A stretch of DNA of 64,000 nt from Gp13-AA77 sp035946575 (GTDB lineage Bacteria > Acidobacteriota > Terriglobia > UBA7540): positions 5,252 through 69,251 of the forward strand of contig DASYZG010000078.1 of the NCBI GenBank assembly GCA_035946575.1, written 5' to 3'. Position numbers and translations under genes: made by a program. The number at the start of each line of letters is the position of its first letter. The stretch's first letter is position 1. The notes beneath the pieces were generated by a model that saw only the letters and a list, made by a program, of their open reading frames with translations, had not been told where the DNA came from and did no database searches. Shown here one piece after another: positions 16,862-25,642 of this stretch.

Positions 16862-17665
16862 TCACGGCCGCCACGAGCGCGAATTGAGGTTGCGTGAAAC
16901 CATCAACTTGAGCGTTATTTTGTCGGACCCCGCCGTCAAGCCGTATCCGATTCCAGCTTCGACGTTGACGCCGAGGAAACGAGGGCTGGAGTGATCCACA
17001 ACCGCCCAGATTTCGTGAAACTGCTGGTCGTAAGGGACGAAGTGACGCAGAGAGCCAAAGCCATCGTACTCTTCAGCGGCAACAGCCCACCTGTCATTTA
17101 GGTTATAGGCGACCCGCCCTCCGGGGTTGTACTGGAGGTTGCCGAGGCCCCCGGTGTAGTCCGTATCGACAATCGGGTTGTACATCAGGTCCCAGGCGTG
17201 CAAGTGCAGTCCGACAATGGGCCTGATTTCGGAGGTGATGGTTTTGTCCTCCCAGTAGCTGGCATTGACGCTGAACTCGAAGTTGACGCCATAGAAGAAT
17301 TTGTGGTCGTGAGCGTGAGGCCGGACGAACAGCTCACGAATTTTGAAGCCGTTGATCGTGGTTCCGTGGTTCGTTGAGTAGAGTGAATACACAGGGAGAT
17401 AAAGGCCCTGTTCCATCCAGGGTGTGACGCCATAGGCCCATTCGGCCGTTCCATTGAAGGAGCGATTGGCGACGATGCTGCCGGGGAAGACGGGGACGGT
17501 CCGCCCCTCGGGCGTGAAGTTGCTGTGAACCATCAGATTGAATATGCCGGGGGGCTCGACTTCGGCGTCGTAGACCTGGATCTCGTCGGTTTGCGCGAAG
17601 ATCAGCGACGCCGGTGCGAGCAGACCGACGATGATCAGGACAATGATCCATACGATCGTTCGCAT
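16862..17665 (-). CDS. Predicted outer-membrane beta-barrel protein of unknown function
   Basis: A 267-residue protein with a clear signal peptide at about 1-25 (VWIIVLIIVGLLAPASLIFAQ). The mature part alternates short hydrophobic and polar strands rich in Tyr, Trp, Phe and Gly (YGVTPWMEQGLYLPVYSLY, FFYGVNFEFSVNASYW) and ends with ITLKLMVSRNL, consistent with a small outer-membrane barrel of the kind annotated as a transporter-like or porin-like hypothetical. No ligand motif is visible. The ATG at 17665 is chosen because it places the signal peptide at the N-terminus; the frame runs 50 codons further upstream through non-signal sequence. Neighbouring genes (inositol oxygenase, GH78) are on the same strand, but no operon is certain. 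Confidence 0.65.
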   Translation of the reverse strand: MRTIVWIIVLIIVGLLAPASLIFAQTDEIQVYDAEVEPPGIFNLMVHSNFTPEGRTVPVFPGSIVANRSFNGTAEWAYGVTPWMEQGLYLPVYSLYSTNHGTTINGFKIRELFVRPHAHDHKFFYGVNFEFSVNASYWEDKTITSEIRPIVGLHLHAWDLMYNPIVDTDYTGGLGNLQYNPGGRVAYNLNDRWAVAAEEYDGFGSLRHFVPYDQQFHEIWAVVDHSSPRFLGVNVEAGIGYGLTAGSDKITLKLMVSRNLNSRSWRP

Positions 17666-17826
17666 ATTTGACTTTCGGGCTATGAGAGATGAAAGCCGGG
17701 CACGGAACCCGGGGGAAACGCGAGCCGGTATGCGCTCCATCGATTCTTTTTTCCGCGCCGCGCCAGCGGCAAACCGGCGTTCCCGCCTGCGGTGGAGGCG
17801 CGGGCCGGGTCTCAACCCGCTGTCCG

Positions 17827-18684
17827 TTACCAGGCGATCCGATCGGGGAAGAACTCGGCGACCAGATCCTCGTAGTAGGGCCTCAACTCGCGGACGTTCG
17901 GCCGCTCGGCGCCCTTGGAGTACAGGTCATAAGGGTTAAACTTCCGCACCCAGTCGAACATTTGTTCGTCGTGGCTGTTCATCAGATGACCGTAGGCTCC
18001 GTGCCTGTGGGCGGGGTAGAACGAGTGGTAGCGCAGGATATACTGCGCCGGCTCCGGCAGGTAATCGCGCGTGACGGTGTAGATGTACTCGTCGTGGCCC
18101 CAGGAGAGGTGCACCTTGTCGAGGCCGCAACGGGGCTCGTAGATTCCATGGACCGTCTGATACTGGGGCACCTGGCTGTCCGGGTTAGCGGCGAAGAACT
18201 CCGGAAAAACAATCTGGTCGGACCAGGCGCAGCCCACGGGAAAGGTGTCGCCCACCACGGCCCATTGCGGCTCGCCCCAGAGGCACAGGACCTTGCCGAG
18301 GTCGTGCACGAAACCCGCCAGCACGAACCAGCGCGCGTGCCCGTCGCGGCGAATCGCCTCGGAGGTCTGCAGCAGATGCTCGATCTGGGTGAGGTCGGTA
18401 TCGGGATCGCTGTCGTCAACCAGGTTGTTCAGGAACTCCGCCATCTCCCAGATGCTCTTCTTCTCGTGCGTGAGGCCGCCGAATTCCTTTTTCCTGGCGA
18501 GCACAAAGTCGAGCGTCTGATGGGCGTGATTCTGACGATAGAATTCGGTGACCGTGGGATTGGCGTCCGCCTTATAGTTGCGAAACTCGCTCTGGGATTT
18601 GCCAGGATGGTAACGGGTGGCGACAAACTCGTCCCACTCTTCGATATTCTTCAAGGGCGCTGACTCGGTTTCCGGGGCCTGCAT
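17827..18684 (-). CDS. Myo-inositol oxygenase (MIOX-type di-iron HD enzyme)
   Basis: Cleaves myo-inositol with O2 to D-glucuronate. The 285-residue length equals that of animal MIOX. All six di-iron ligands of the mouse enzyme have counterparts: H103, H127 and D128 (GFVHDLGK), H197 (SWGHDEY), H220 (RYHSFYPAH) and D253. The substrate-binding HAHQTLDFV region is present at 53-61. Start: the ATG at 18684 has GGAGG eight bases upstream and gives the exact family length; upstream codons are not conserved. It lies 79 bp downstream of a GcvT-family gene on the same strand, so a small operon is likely. MIOX is a mainly eukaryotic enzyme with scattered bacterial homologues, so transfer between lineages is possible. 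Confidence 0.93.
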   Translation of the reverse strand: MQAPETESAPLKNIEEWDEFVATRYHPGKSQSEFRNYKADANPTVTEFYRQNHAHQTLDFVLARKKEFGGLTHEKKSIWEMAEFLNNLVDDSDPDTDLTQIEHLLQTSEAIRRDGHARWFVLAGFVHDLGKVLCLWGEPQWAVVGDTFPVGCAWSDQIVFPEFFAANPDSQVPQYQTVHGIYEPRCGLDKVHLSWGHDEYIYTVTRDYLPEPAQYILRYHSFYPAHRHGAYGHLMNSHDEQMFDWVRKFNPYDLYSKGAERPNVRELRPYYEDLVAEFFPDRIAW

Positions 18685-18763
18685 GATCGGTACCTCCGCA
18701 CTCCCCACCGGTGCCGGTGGGGCGTTTCCCCCTGACCTCATTCTACCAAGACTCACGCCGGTC

Positions 18764-19981
18764 TTACGCCGGAGGCTTGGCGGTCTTGCGGGGCGGATTG
18801 AAGAATGGCAGTTCGACCACCTGTGCCGGCACGGTGTGGCGGACTGCCTCAATCGTCAACTCCATGGCGAGCCGCGAACCGTTGGCGGCGTGCTCGCGCG
18901 CGATGCTGCCAAGCGCGATCATCTTCTTGATCGTGGGCGACCACGTGGTCGAGGTTGCCTTGCCGACCTGCGACCGGCCGCTGTAGACGGGCACGGCCAC
19001 GCGCGAGGCGGTGGAGGGCACCTGCGGGGCCAGCCCGGCGTCGAGGTACAACTTCTCGATGCGGTTCCAGTCGAGGTCGAGCCCGACGAGGCGCCGCGCG
19101 GGCCCGCCATGCTTTTGTTCGGCGTGGAGCGCCGCGCGGCCGACGAAGTTCTCCTTCTTGAGATCCACCAGGCGGCCGAGCCCGATCTCGAAGGGCGAAT
19201 ATTTCTGCGATTCAATCAAGGCTTTCTTGCTCGAGACGTAGTCCACGTCGGTCAGGATCAGGCCGGCCTCGATACGCGCCACGTCGAGCGCCAGCATGCC
19301 ACAAGGACGCGCGTCGAACTCGCAACCCTGTTCGACGAGGGTGTCCCACACACGGACCGCGTCGCGCCAGGGAATCCAAACCTCATAACCGAGATCGCCG
19401 GTGTAGCCCGTCCGGGAGATGTCCACCGGAACGCCTGCGATCTCGCCGCGCGTCACGCGAAAGTATTTGAGCTTGTCGATGCCCGTCGAAGCTTCCGGGA
19501 TCGCTGCCGCCTTGCGCAGCAGGCGCGCCGACGTCGGACCCTGGACGGCCAGCGCGGCCACCTGCTCTGAGATGTCTTCGATTTCGACGTCCATGCCCAG
19601 TGCATTCTGATGAAACCAGCGCAGATTAGGCTCGGCGGCCGTCCAGCGGTAGGTGTTCTCGGCGAGCCTCGTGAGGGTGCCGTCGTCAATCACCTTGCCG
19701 TGCTCGTCGCACCAGCAGCAGTAGATGACCTGGTCCACGGCCACCTTGCGGATGTCGCGGGCGATCACGCGATTCACCAGGCGCGTGGCATCGGGTCCGG
19801 TCAGGCGGTACTTGTAGAGCGGCGAGATGTCGATCAGCGCGGCGGCATTGCGGATGGCGTTATATTCGTGCTCGTGGTGAGTTTCGTAAACGCTGACCGT
19901 GTAGAAGCCCGACCACTCGCGATAGTTCAGGCTCTCGCAGGCGGCGAAGGTCCGTTCGTGAAACGCAGTCCCAACAGGCAA
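18764..19981 (-). CDS. GcvT-family aminomethyltransferase (folate-dependent)
   Basis: A 405-residue member of the glycine-cleavage T-protein family, which transfers one-carbon groups to tetrahydrofolate. Recognisable segments are AALIDISPLYKYRLTGPDA, RVIARDIRKVAVDQVIYCCWCDE (in part), the folate-domain core AALAVQGPTSARLL, and DISRTGYTGDLGYEVWIP, with the conserved YTG-D/E-GYE motif. The C-terminal half has GRSQVGKATSTTWSP, the usual GcvT_C motif. Start: TTG at 19981 with GGAGG seven bases upstream; no closer ATG fits. No gcvH or gcvP is nearby, so a true glycine-cleavage role is doubtful; demethylase or dehydrogenase-associated relatives are equally possible. It precedes inositol oxygenase. 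Confidence 0.85.
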   Translation of the reverse strand: MPVGTAFHERTFAACESLNYREWSGFYTVSVYETHHEHEYNAIRNAAALIDISPLYKYRLTGPDATRLVNRVIARDIRKVAVDQVIYCCWCDEHGKVIDDGTLTRLAENTYRWTAAEPNLRWFHQNALGMDVEIEDISEQVAALAVQGPTSARLLRKAAAIPEASTGIDKLKYFRVTRGEIAGVPVDISRTGYTGDLGYEVWIPWRDAVRVWDTLVEQGCEFDARPCGMLALDVARIEAGLILTDVDYVSSKKALIESQKYSPFEIGLGRLVDLKKENFVGRAALHAEQKHGGPARRLVGLDLDWNRIEKLYLDAGLAPQVPSTASRVAVPVYSGRSQVGKATSTTWSPTIKKMIALGSIAREHAANGSRLAMELTIEAVRHTVPAQVVELPFFNPPRKTAKPPA

Positions 19982-19998
19982 GGTCAGGCCTCCAGGCT

Positions 19999-20066
19999 GT
20001 AGCGGCGATGTTCTCGTCGCCGCGTTCGCAACATCGGCCGTCCGGCGGTGAGAACACCGCCGCTAC
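19999..20066. repeat. Dispersed long inverted repeat, copy at 20.0 kb
   Basis: Two arms of about 28 bases beginning GTAGCGGCGATGTTC and ending CGCCGCTAC pair with three mismatches around a short loop. It sits in the 88 bp gap between the GcvT-family gene start and the anchor-D gene stop (20070). It shares its tips with copies in the 4.8-5.2 kb tandem repeat, at 23.8 kb and at 35.3 kb. Confidence 0.75.
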
Positions 20067-20069
20067 AGC

Positions 20070-21362
20070 TCACTGAACCGTCAGCGTGATGCTGACCGGA
20101 CTCGTTAACGTGCCCGATCCGGCAGGCGTGCTTCCCGTCACCAGCACCGTGTAAGTGCCGGCCGGCGTGGGCGTACTGCTGCTCGAAGACGATCCGCCGC
20201 CGCAGCCCGGCATCGACAGGGCCAAGAGCAGCGCACCGAGGGCCAGACCTGCCAACATAACTCCGGAGCGGCGCCTGCCGCGCGAAGCTGAGCGCGCGGC
20301 CGCGAGCGCACTCATGATCGCCAGGATCACCGTCAGCCAGAAAATCCCGGGCAGCGTCCGACCGGGCGGGCCGGGCCGCACCTGGGTCCCCGGCGCGCTG
20401 CCGGAGCCGGTGGTCGAAACTGCCAGCATCGAGGTGACGGCACTCGAGCCGTTGGGCGTGACGGAGCCCGGCGAGAAGCCGCACGCGGCACCGGCAGGGA
20501 GGCTGCCGCACGAAAGGGAGACGGCAGCACTGAATCCGCCGAGGGGCGTCACACTGATGGTGTAATTCGCGCTGCCACCCGGCGAGACGCTGCCCGTGGC
20601 CGGAGAAGCCGAAAGCGCGAAGGCCTGGGCTGTGCCACTCAGCGAAATCACCTGCGGCACCGGTGAGGCGTTGTCCGTCATCTCAATCAGTCCCGGAACG
20701 GGCGTGTTACTGCCGGCAAGGGGTGCAAACGTGATGTTAAAAGTGCAGCTTGCTCCCACGGCGAGAGTGGCGGGACTCACGGGGCAGTTGTTGGTCTCGG
20801 CAAAACTGCCTTGTACCGTGATGCCGGAGGCGGCAAACGTGAGAGCGGCGTCACCCGAGTTTGTCAGCGTCACGGTTTGCGCCGCGCTGGTGGTCGTGGC
20901 AAGCTGCGGGCCAAAGGTGAGGGACGGCGGCGACAAAGTGACGGCCGGTCCCATCCCCATGCCGCTGAGGGGCAGGTTCTGAGGGCTGTCGGAAGCGTTG
21001 TCCGTTATGGTCAGCGTGCTGGTGCGCGTTCCATAAAGGAACGGCATGAAGACCACGCTGATCGTGCAACTCCCAGCGGCCGCGACCGAGCTGCCGCAAG
21101 TATTCGTTTCGGTGAACTCCTTCGGGGCGTTGCCGCCGCCGATGGCGATGCCGCTGATGCCGAGCGCGGCGCTGCCGGTGTTGGTCAGCGTGATGCTTTG
21201 GGCTGCGCTTTTCTGTAACAAGGCCGTGCTGGAGAATGTGAGACTCGCGGGCGACAGCGTTACGGCGGGGCTTCCCTGCCCGAAAGCACCCGAGGCCGCC
21301 AGGAATCCCAGGGCCGCGAGAAAGCCGGTAGATCGCCCAAGCAGGTGATTGCAATATTTCAA
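20070..21362 (-). CDS. Exported choice-of-anchor-D repeat protein
   Basis: A 430-residue surface or secreted protein. A signal peptide (about 8-29, LAALGFLAASGAFGQ) is followed by two Ig-like choice-of-anchor-D repeats, each opening PAVTLSPASLTF or PAVTLSPPSLTF and closing with a pattern of the form SGTAQ. A third Ig-like module comes next, then a hydrophobic segment (IFWLTVILAIMSALAAA and GVMLAGLALGALLLALSMPGCGGG) and a short C-terminal PAGTYTVLVTGS strand ending in ITLTVQ. This layout is common in Acidobacteriota and no catalytic residues are seen. Start: TTG at 21362 is chosen because GGAG lies 6-7 bases upstream and the signal peptide follows; the frame extends 100 codons further upstream without a signal. 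A TATAAT box lies at 21393-21398. Confidence 0.75.
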   Translation of the reverse strand: MKYCNHLLGRSTGFLAALGFLAASGAFGQGSPAVTLSPASLTFSSTALLQKSAAQSITLTNTGSAALGISGIAIGGGNAPKEFTETNTCGSSVAAAGSCTISVVFMPFLYGTRTSTLTITDNASDSPQNLPLSGMGMGPAVTLSPPSLTFGPQLATTTSAAQTVTLTNSGDAALTFAASGITVQGSFAETNNCPVSPATLAVGASCTFNITFAPLAGSNTPVPGLIEMTDNASPVPQVISLSGTAQAFALSASPATGSVSPGGSANYTISVTPLGGFSAAVSLSCGSLPAGAACGFSPGSVTPNGSSAVTSMLAVSTTGSGSAPGTQVRPGPPGRTLPGIFWLTVILAIMSALAAARSASRGRRRSGVMLAGLALGALLLALSMPGCGGGSSSSSSTPTPAGTYTVLVTGSTPAGSGTLTSPVSITLTVQ

Positions 21363-21392
21363 AGTTCGCTCCTGTCGATGAATCGTCCAGCG

Positions 21393-21423
21393 ATTATAGA
21401 CTACGGCCTTGTCATCGCTCCAA
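21393..21423 (-). promoter_or_regulatory. Candidate promoter of the anchor-D gene
   Basis: On the minus strand a perfect TATAAT (21398-21393) stands about 30 bases ahead of the TTG start, preceded by TTGGAG at 21423-21418. The 19-base spacing is long, so the -35 assignment is weak; the -10 is the main support. Confidence 0.4.
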
Positions 21424-22217
21424 TGTAAGCGAGATGCGGCGGGCGTGCCAAGAGGCGAATAGGCGCCGGTACGGGCGTCATTTGGACCGCGGTCAGGACG
21501 GAGCTTCCTCTGTAGCCGGGTGTCGCGCCGCGGGACGCCGGGCCCCTTCCCCGCTGCCGTGCTGCCCGAGCATTCAGTCGGAGGCTGCCAAGGTGGAAGG
21601 ATTTGGACCTTCTTGTTCATCACCGACGTCGGTTTTGACCTCTTCAAAACCGGATAACTCACTGTGTTTCAGCAACCTCTTGGTCTTACTAAGTTAACTA
21701 GTGTGTTTTCAAAAACTTAGTAGCTTTGGCCTTCTATGATAAACAGTACGTCTTTTATTTTCAATAACTTCTTGGCTTCGTTTTTCCACTCTTTGTCCCC
21801 AACCTTTTCGCCCCTTCTCCCACTCCGGAGGGTCCCCTTTGGGAGCCCACAAGGGCATTATGAATTCCATTTTTGGGACAATGGAGAAAAGTGAGAAGAC
21901 TGGGAAAGTTCATTTTCGGCTTGTTTTCAGTGGGTTAGCTGGATTTTGGGCTAACTGCCTGAATCCCTGGCAGATCAGAGGCCGAATCTTGTCTCTCTGT
22001 GCTCTCTCGAGTTCCTCTGTGGACCGGTCTTAAAGGCTTTCAACAGGACAGTCGCCTTGATGAGGCCCAGCCAAGACTGGCTGTGTTAGGCGAAAAAGAC
22101 AAAGACAAGGACTGCGAATACAGCACATAATTCTTGCTTGACGTGGCCTGACCTTCAGCGGCGTCAAACCGCTCTCGCCTTCGCAGGAGAGCCATCTGAA
22201 TTGTCCCAGGTACTGAC
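21424..22217. other. Gene-free, partly AT-rich intergenic region
   Basis: About 790 bases between the anchor-D gene and purB without a credible gene. 21640-21860 is much more AT-rich than its surroundings. It contains an inverted repeat TACTAAGTT...AACTTAGTA at about 21686-21725. On the minus strand it has a short ACGAAGCCAAGAAGTTATTG tract that resembles the 3' end of the STGP-motif gene. Then comes copy 2 of the MEKSEK repeat and a CACAGAG-type tract at about 21990-22022. A small CAGCCA/TGGCTG hairpin lies at 22065-22081. Confidence 0.6.
21871..21937 (+). repeat. Dispersed 'MEKSEK' repeat, copy 2
   Basis: TTTTGGGACAATGGAGAAAA begins a 67 bp block ending GTTTTCAGTGGGTTA, nearly identical at both ends to the copy at 4354-4420 and to the reverse copy at 46520-46598. 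It can be read as FGTMEKSEKTGKVHFRLVFS, but no gene is supported. The AT-rich sequence behind it may be a decayed STGP-motif gene. Confidence 0.75.
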
Positions 22218-23576
22218 ATGATCCCTCGATACACGCGGCCCGAGATGGGCCGCATCTGGACCGACGAGAACAAATTTCACTGCTGGCTTGCGGTGGAGGT
22301 CGCCACGGCCGAGATCGAAGCCGAAGCCGGCATGATCCCGAAGTCGGCAGCGCGCGCCATCCGGAGCAAGGGCAAGTTCTCGGTGGAGCGCATTCAGGAA
22401 ATCGAGCGGCGCGTGAAGCACGACGTGATCGCCTTCACCACCAACGTGGCCGGGAACATCGGTCCTGCCGGACGCTACCTCCACTATGGGCTCACGTCGA
22501 ACGACGTGGTCGATACGGCGCAGGCCCTGCAGGTGCGCGAGGCCTCGGAGCTGTTACGGGCGGGCCTGGATCATCTGGGCGAGGTGCTCCGGAAGAGGGC
22601 GCTCGAGTTCAAGCACACGCCCATGGTAGGCCGCACCCACGGCATTCACGCCGAGCCCATCACGTTCGGCTGGAAGATCGCCATCTGGTACGCCGAGAAT
22701 CAGCGCAACCTGGAACGCTTTCGCCTGGCGGCCGAGCAGATGCGCGTGGGCAAGATCTCAGGCGCGGTTGGCACCTACGCGCACCTGAGCCCGCAGCTCG
22801 AAGCGCGCATCTGCGCGCGTCTGGGACTCGCGCCGGCGCCGATCGCCTCGCAGGTGATCCAGCGCGACCGGCACGCCTTCTATCTCGGGACGCTGGCGGT
22901 GATCGCAAGCACCCTGGATAAGATCGCGCTCGAGATTCGCGGTTTGCAGCGCACCGAGGTACGGGAAGCCGAGGAATACTTCAGCGCCGGGCAGAAGGGA
23001 TCGTCCGCCATGCCGCACAAGCGCAATCCGGTGACGGCGGAACAGATCTGCGGTCTCGCGCGCGTGGTCCGGTCGAATGCCCAGGCGGCGCTCGAGAACG
23101 TCGCGCTCTGGCACGAACGGGATATCTCCCACTCGTCGGTGGAGCGGGTGATCCTGCCGGACTCCACGGTTCTCGTGGACTATCTGCTACACAAGACGGC
23201 GCGGCTGGTGGAGACGATGTTCGTTTATCCGGAGCGCATGCTGGAAAATCTCAATATGCTGCGGGGCCTGATCTTCTCCGGACAGCTTCTGCTCGACCTG
23301 GTTTGGAAGGGCGCGCTGCGCGAAGAGGCTTACGCCTGGGTGCAGCGGAATGCGATGAAGGTATGGCAGACGGGCGAAGATTTTCGCGCGCTGGTGGAAC
23401 GCGATCCCGACATCGCGCGGCATCTCACGCCGCGTGAAATCGCCCGCGCGTTTTCACTTGAGCGCCAGCTACGGCATGTTGACACTGTGTTTCGGAGGGT
23501 GTTCGGGCGATCGTCGCGGAAAAAAGCTTCGGCCACAAAGTTCACGGAGAATTCACCGAGGTCACAGAGAGGGTGA
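22218..23576 (+). CDS. purB: Adenylosuccinate lyase
   Basis: Acts twice in purine synthesis, splitting fumarate from SAICAR and from adenylosuccinate. At 452 residues it is slightly long. The fumarase/aspartase fold is clear: YTRPEMGRIWTDENKF at the N-terminus, HYGLTSNDVVDTA, the MVGRTHGIHAEP histidine region, and the signature SSAMPHKRNP at about 261-270 with the catalytic serine loop. The protein normally ends near RHVDTVFRRVFG; here about 20 extra residues (SSRKKASATKFTEN...) are read from a CACAGAG-type intergenic repeat before the stop. AGGT precedes the ATG at 22218. No other purine genes are near. Confidence 0.95.
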   Translation: MIPRYTRPEMGRIWTDENKFHCWLAVEVATAEIEAEAGMIPKSAARAIRSKGKFSVERIQEIERRVKHDVIAFTTNVAGNIGPAGRYLHYGLTSNDVVDTAQALQVREASELLRAGLDHLGEVLRKRALEFKHTPMVGRTHGIHAEPITFGWKIAIWYAENQRNLERFRLAAEQMRVGKISGAVGTYAHLSPQLEARICARLGLAPAPIASQVIQRDRHAFYLGTLAVIASTLDKIALEIRGLQRTEVREAEEYFSAGQKGSSAMPHKRNPVTAEQICGLARVVRSNAQAALENVALWHERDISHSSVERVILPDSTVLVDYLLHKTARLVETMFVYPERMLENLNMLRGLIFSGQLLLDLVWKGALREEAYAWVQRNAMKVWQTGEDFRALVERDPDIARHLTPREIARAFSLERQLRHVDTVFRRVFGRSSRKKASATKFTENSPRSQRG

Positions 23577-23764
23577 ATTGGGCAGCGCTTTTCTCGGAGT
23601 CCCCGCCGAAGCCTCCGCGTGCTCCGTACTACAAATCCCGAACTTCTGCGCGGCGCCTGAAGATTTTTGGGGCTCGCTCCTCGCCACTTTTGCCGATTGG
23701 GTTGCGGCGAGCCGCGCTCGGTTACAACTCTTCCAGACCAGCTGAGAAACACGGTTTGGTGAGG

Positions 23765-23836
23765 GTAGCGGCGAGTTTACCTCGCCATAACTCCAACACC
23801 CTCAACACGCGCCTGGCGGCCTAAAGCCGCCGCTAC
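23765..23836. repeat. Dispersed long inverted repeat, copy at 23.8 kb
   Basis: It starts GTAGCGGCGAGTTTACCTCG and ends GCCGCCGCTAC, with internal stems GGCGAG/CTCGCC and GGCGGC/GCCGCC. It lies in the 286 bp gap between purB and the S41 protease gene, which otherwise holds nothing recognisable. Confidence 0.7.
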
Positions 23837-23862
23837 GCGTTTTTCAGCAGCCTGCCAGAACA

Positions 23863-25506
23863 TCACTCCGCGCCAGGCAAGCGTCCGCGGCTGGCCAGCA
23901 GTTGCTTAGCGTGCGAGAAGAGCGCCGCAGCCTGCGGCAGGGAGTCAATCGCCTTCGCCACCAGCGGGTCGTTCTCTGCCTCCAGCTTCAGTTCCTGGTC
24001 CCGGCCGTAGACGATTCCCACAAGCTGGTCCTGGATTTGCGCATCAAGGAAGGAGGCGTTGGCGTCAAGCTGCGCGCGTGTGATGTTGAAGTGGTGGCTG
24101 CTCAAATACGCGCTGAACTCGTCGGCGATTTCCGGCGTGACCTGGAAATCGCGGGGAATCGTTTTGTGGACGGCGAGATAGTGCTGAGCAAAGTCGCCGA
24201 CCGCATCGTGCTCCGCCAGTTCCTGGTCAACGGAGTCCAGCGCCGGGCGCGGCACGTCAACATCAGGCTGGATGCCGCCGCCGCCGAACACCTGGCGTCC
24301 GCCGTCAGTAAGCCGCGTCTGGCTATGAGGAGTGGCGGCGTCTTCCGGACGGTAAAAGTAGTCGTAAGGCGACACCTGCGCGTAGTCGCGCTGGATGAGG
24401 CGTCCGCTCGGGGTGTAGTAGTGAGCGGTCGTCAGGGCCAGGCCCGCGTGCTCACTCAGCAGGAAGACCGACTGCACCAAGCCCTTGCCAAAGCTCGGCT
24501 CGCCCAGGACCAGGGCCCGGTCATGGTCCTGGAGAGCGCCAGTGACGATCTCCGCGGCGCTGGCCGTATAGCGGTTCACAAGCACGACCATCGGATAATC
24601 GTCGCCCTGATTGCCCTGGCGGGCGTAGTAGCGCTGCTCGCGGGCAGCCCGGCCGTACTGGTAGACGATCAACTGGCCCTTGCGGAGGAAATGATCGCTC
24701 ACCGCGACTGCCTGGTCCAGGATGCCGCCGGGGTTGTCCCGCAGGTCGAGAACCAGCCCTTTCAGGCCCGCCTTCTCGAGCGACTTGAGCGCTGTGGTCA
24801 GTTCGTCGTTGGTCGTCTCAAAGAAATTGTTGATATGGATGTAGCCGATCCCCGGCTTCAGCATGATGGCGCTGTCCACGGTGGGGTTCGTGATCTCATC
24901 CCGCGTGATGGGGAATTCCAGGAGATGGTTTTCGCCCTCGCGCTCGACGGAAACGCGCACCTCGGTTCCTTTGGGGCCGCGAATCATGTTGCTGACCGTG
25001 GTGCTATCGAGGCCTTCGGTGCTCTTGCCATTGACTTTGCGGATGATGTCTCCGGGGCGGATGCCGGCTTTGAAAGCGGGCGACCCGGGCACCACCGATG
25101 GGATGTGCGTGGACATCCTCCCGGAGCTGTCCAGCTGCGACAGGATTCCCATCCCTACGCCGTAATACTTGACGGCCTGCTGCTCCTGCTCCCGGGCGAA
25201 AGCGCGCGGGCTGAAAAAATCGGAGTGGGGGTCGAGAGGCCGCAGCATTCCGGGAATGGCACCCACTGGACTTGCGGGCACGTCGAGACCAAAGATCGCG
25301 AGGTTGGGATCCAAGGACGAGGCGTAATTGCTTTCAACGAGACTGTAGACGCGGGTGAAATCCGCCAGGTACGACTGCACGTCCGGGTCAGTGGCCCGGG
25401 TGGCGGCGGCTCCTGCGCGCGGCACTCGCGCCTCCGCTCCCAGAAGGCCGACTACGAGGCCAGCGGCAGCAAACCACAACCAGCGTGTGCTCCTCGTTTT
25501 CTTCAT
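23863..25506 (-). CDS. S41 family carboxy-terminal processing peptidase
   Basis: A 547-residue periplasmic serine protease of the Ctp/Prc type that trims or degrades exported proteins from the C-terminus. A signal or anchor segment lies at about 8-34. A PDZ domain follows at about 110-205 (GVGMGILSQL, PAFKAGIRPGDIIRKVNGKS). The catalytic S41 domain has GLVLDLRDNPGG, the nucleophile S316 in TASAAEIV and the general-base K341 in FGKGLVQ. YYTPSGRLIQ matches the family C-terminal core. The last 170 residues are an acidic helical extension. GGAGGG precedes the ATG at 25506. An upstream membrane-anchored hypothetical gene (25643-26278) on the same strand, 136 bp away, may be co-expressed. Confidence 0.92.
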   Translation of the reverse strand: MKKTRSTRWLWFAAAGLVVGLLGAEARVPRAGAAATRATDPDVQSYLADFTRVYSLVESNYASSLDPNLAIFGLDVPASPVGAIPGMLRPLDPHSDFFSPRAFAREQEQQAVKYYGVGMGILSQLDSSGRMSTHIPSVVPGSPAFKAGIRPGDIIRKVNGKSTEGLDSTTVSNMIRGPKGTEVRVSVEREGENHLLEFPITRDEITNPTVDSAIMLKPGIGYIHINNFFETTNDELTTALKSLEKAGLKGLVLDLRDNPGGILDQAVAVSDHFLRKGQLIVYQYGRAAREQRYYARQGNQGDDYPMVVLVNRYTASAAEIVTGALQDHDRALVLGEPSFGKGLVQSVFLLSEHAGLALTTAHYYTPSGRLIQRDYAQVSPYDYFYRPEDAATPHSQTRLTDGGRQVFGGGGIQPDVDVPRPALDSVDQELAEHDAVGDFAQHYLAVHKTIPRDFQVTPEIADEFSAYLSSHHFNITRAQLDANASFLDAQIQDQLVGIVYGRDQELKLEAENDPLVAKAIDSLPQAAALFSHAKQLLASRGRLPGAE

Positions 25507-25558
25507 CGCAGACCCTCCTGGGTCATGGAGAGTTGACGTGCCAGGCCGCAGCCGGGTT

Positions 25559-25598
25559 GCCTTGCCGCTCCGCCGTTTCGAAGCGGCGCCGGCAAGGC
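25559..25598. other. GC-rich hairpin between the S41 gene and its upstream neighbour
   Basis: GCCTTGCCG pairs with CGGCAAGGC, enclosing a second GCCG stem. There is no T-run on either strand, so it may pause or protect RNA rather than terminate. Confidence 0.35.
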
Positions 25599-25642
25599 AT
25601 CACCGGGCCTGCCACCGCATGAAATTCGATGCTTTGGCGGAC

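Noticed and set aside
22065..22081. Small hairpin before purB considered as a purine riboswitch
   Set aside because: Only a six-base stem CAGCCA/TGGCTG; none of the conserved purine-riboswitch core is present.
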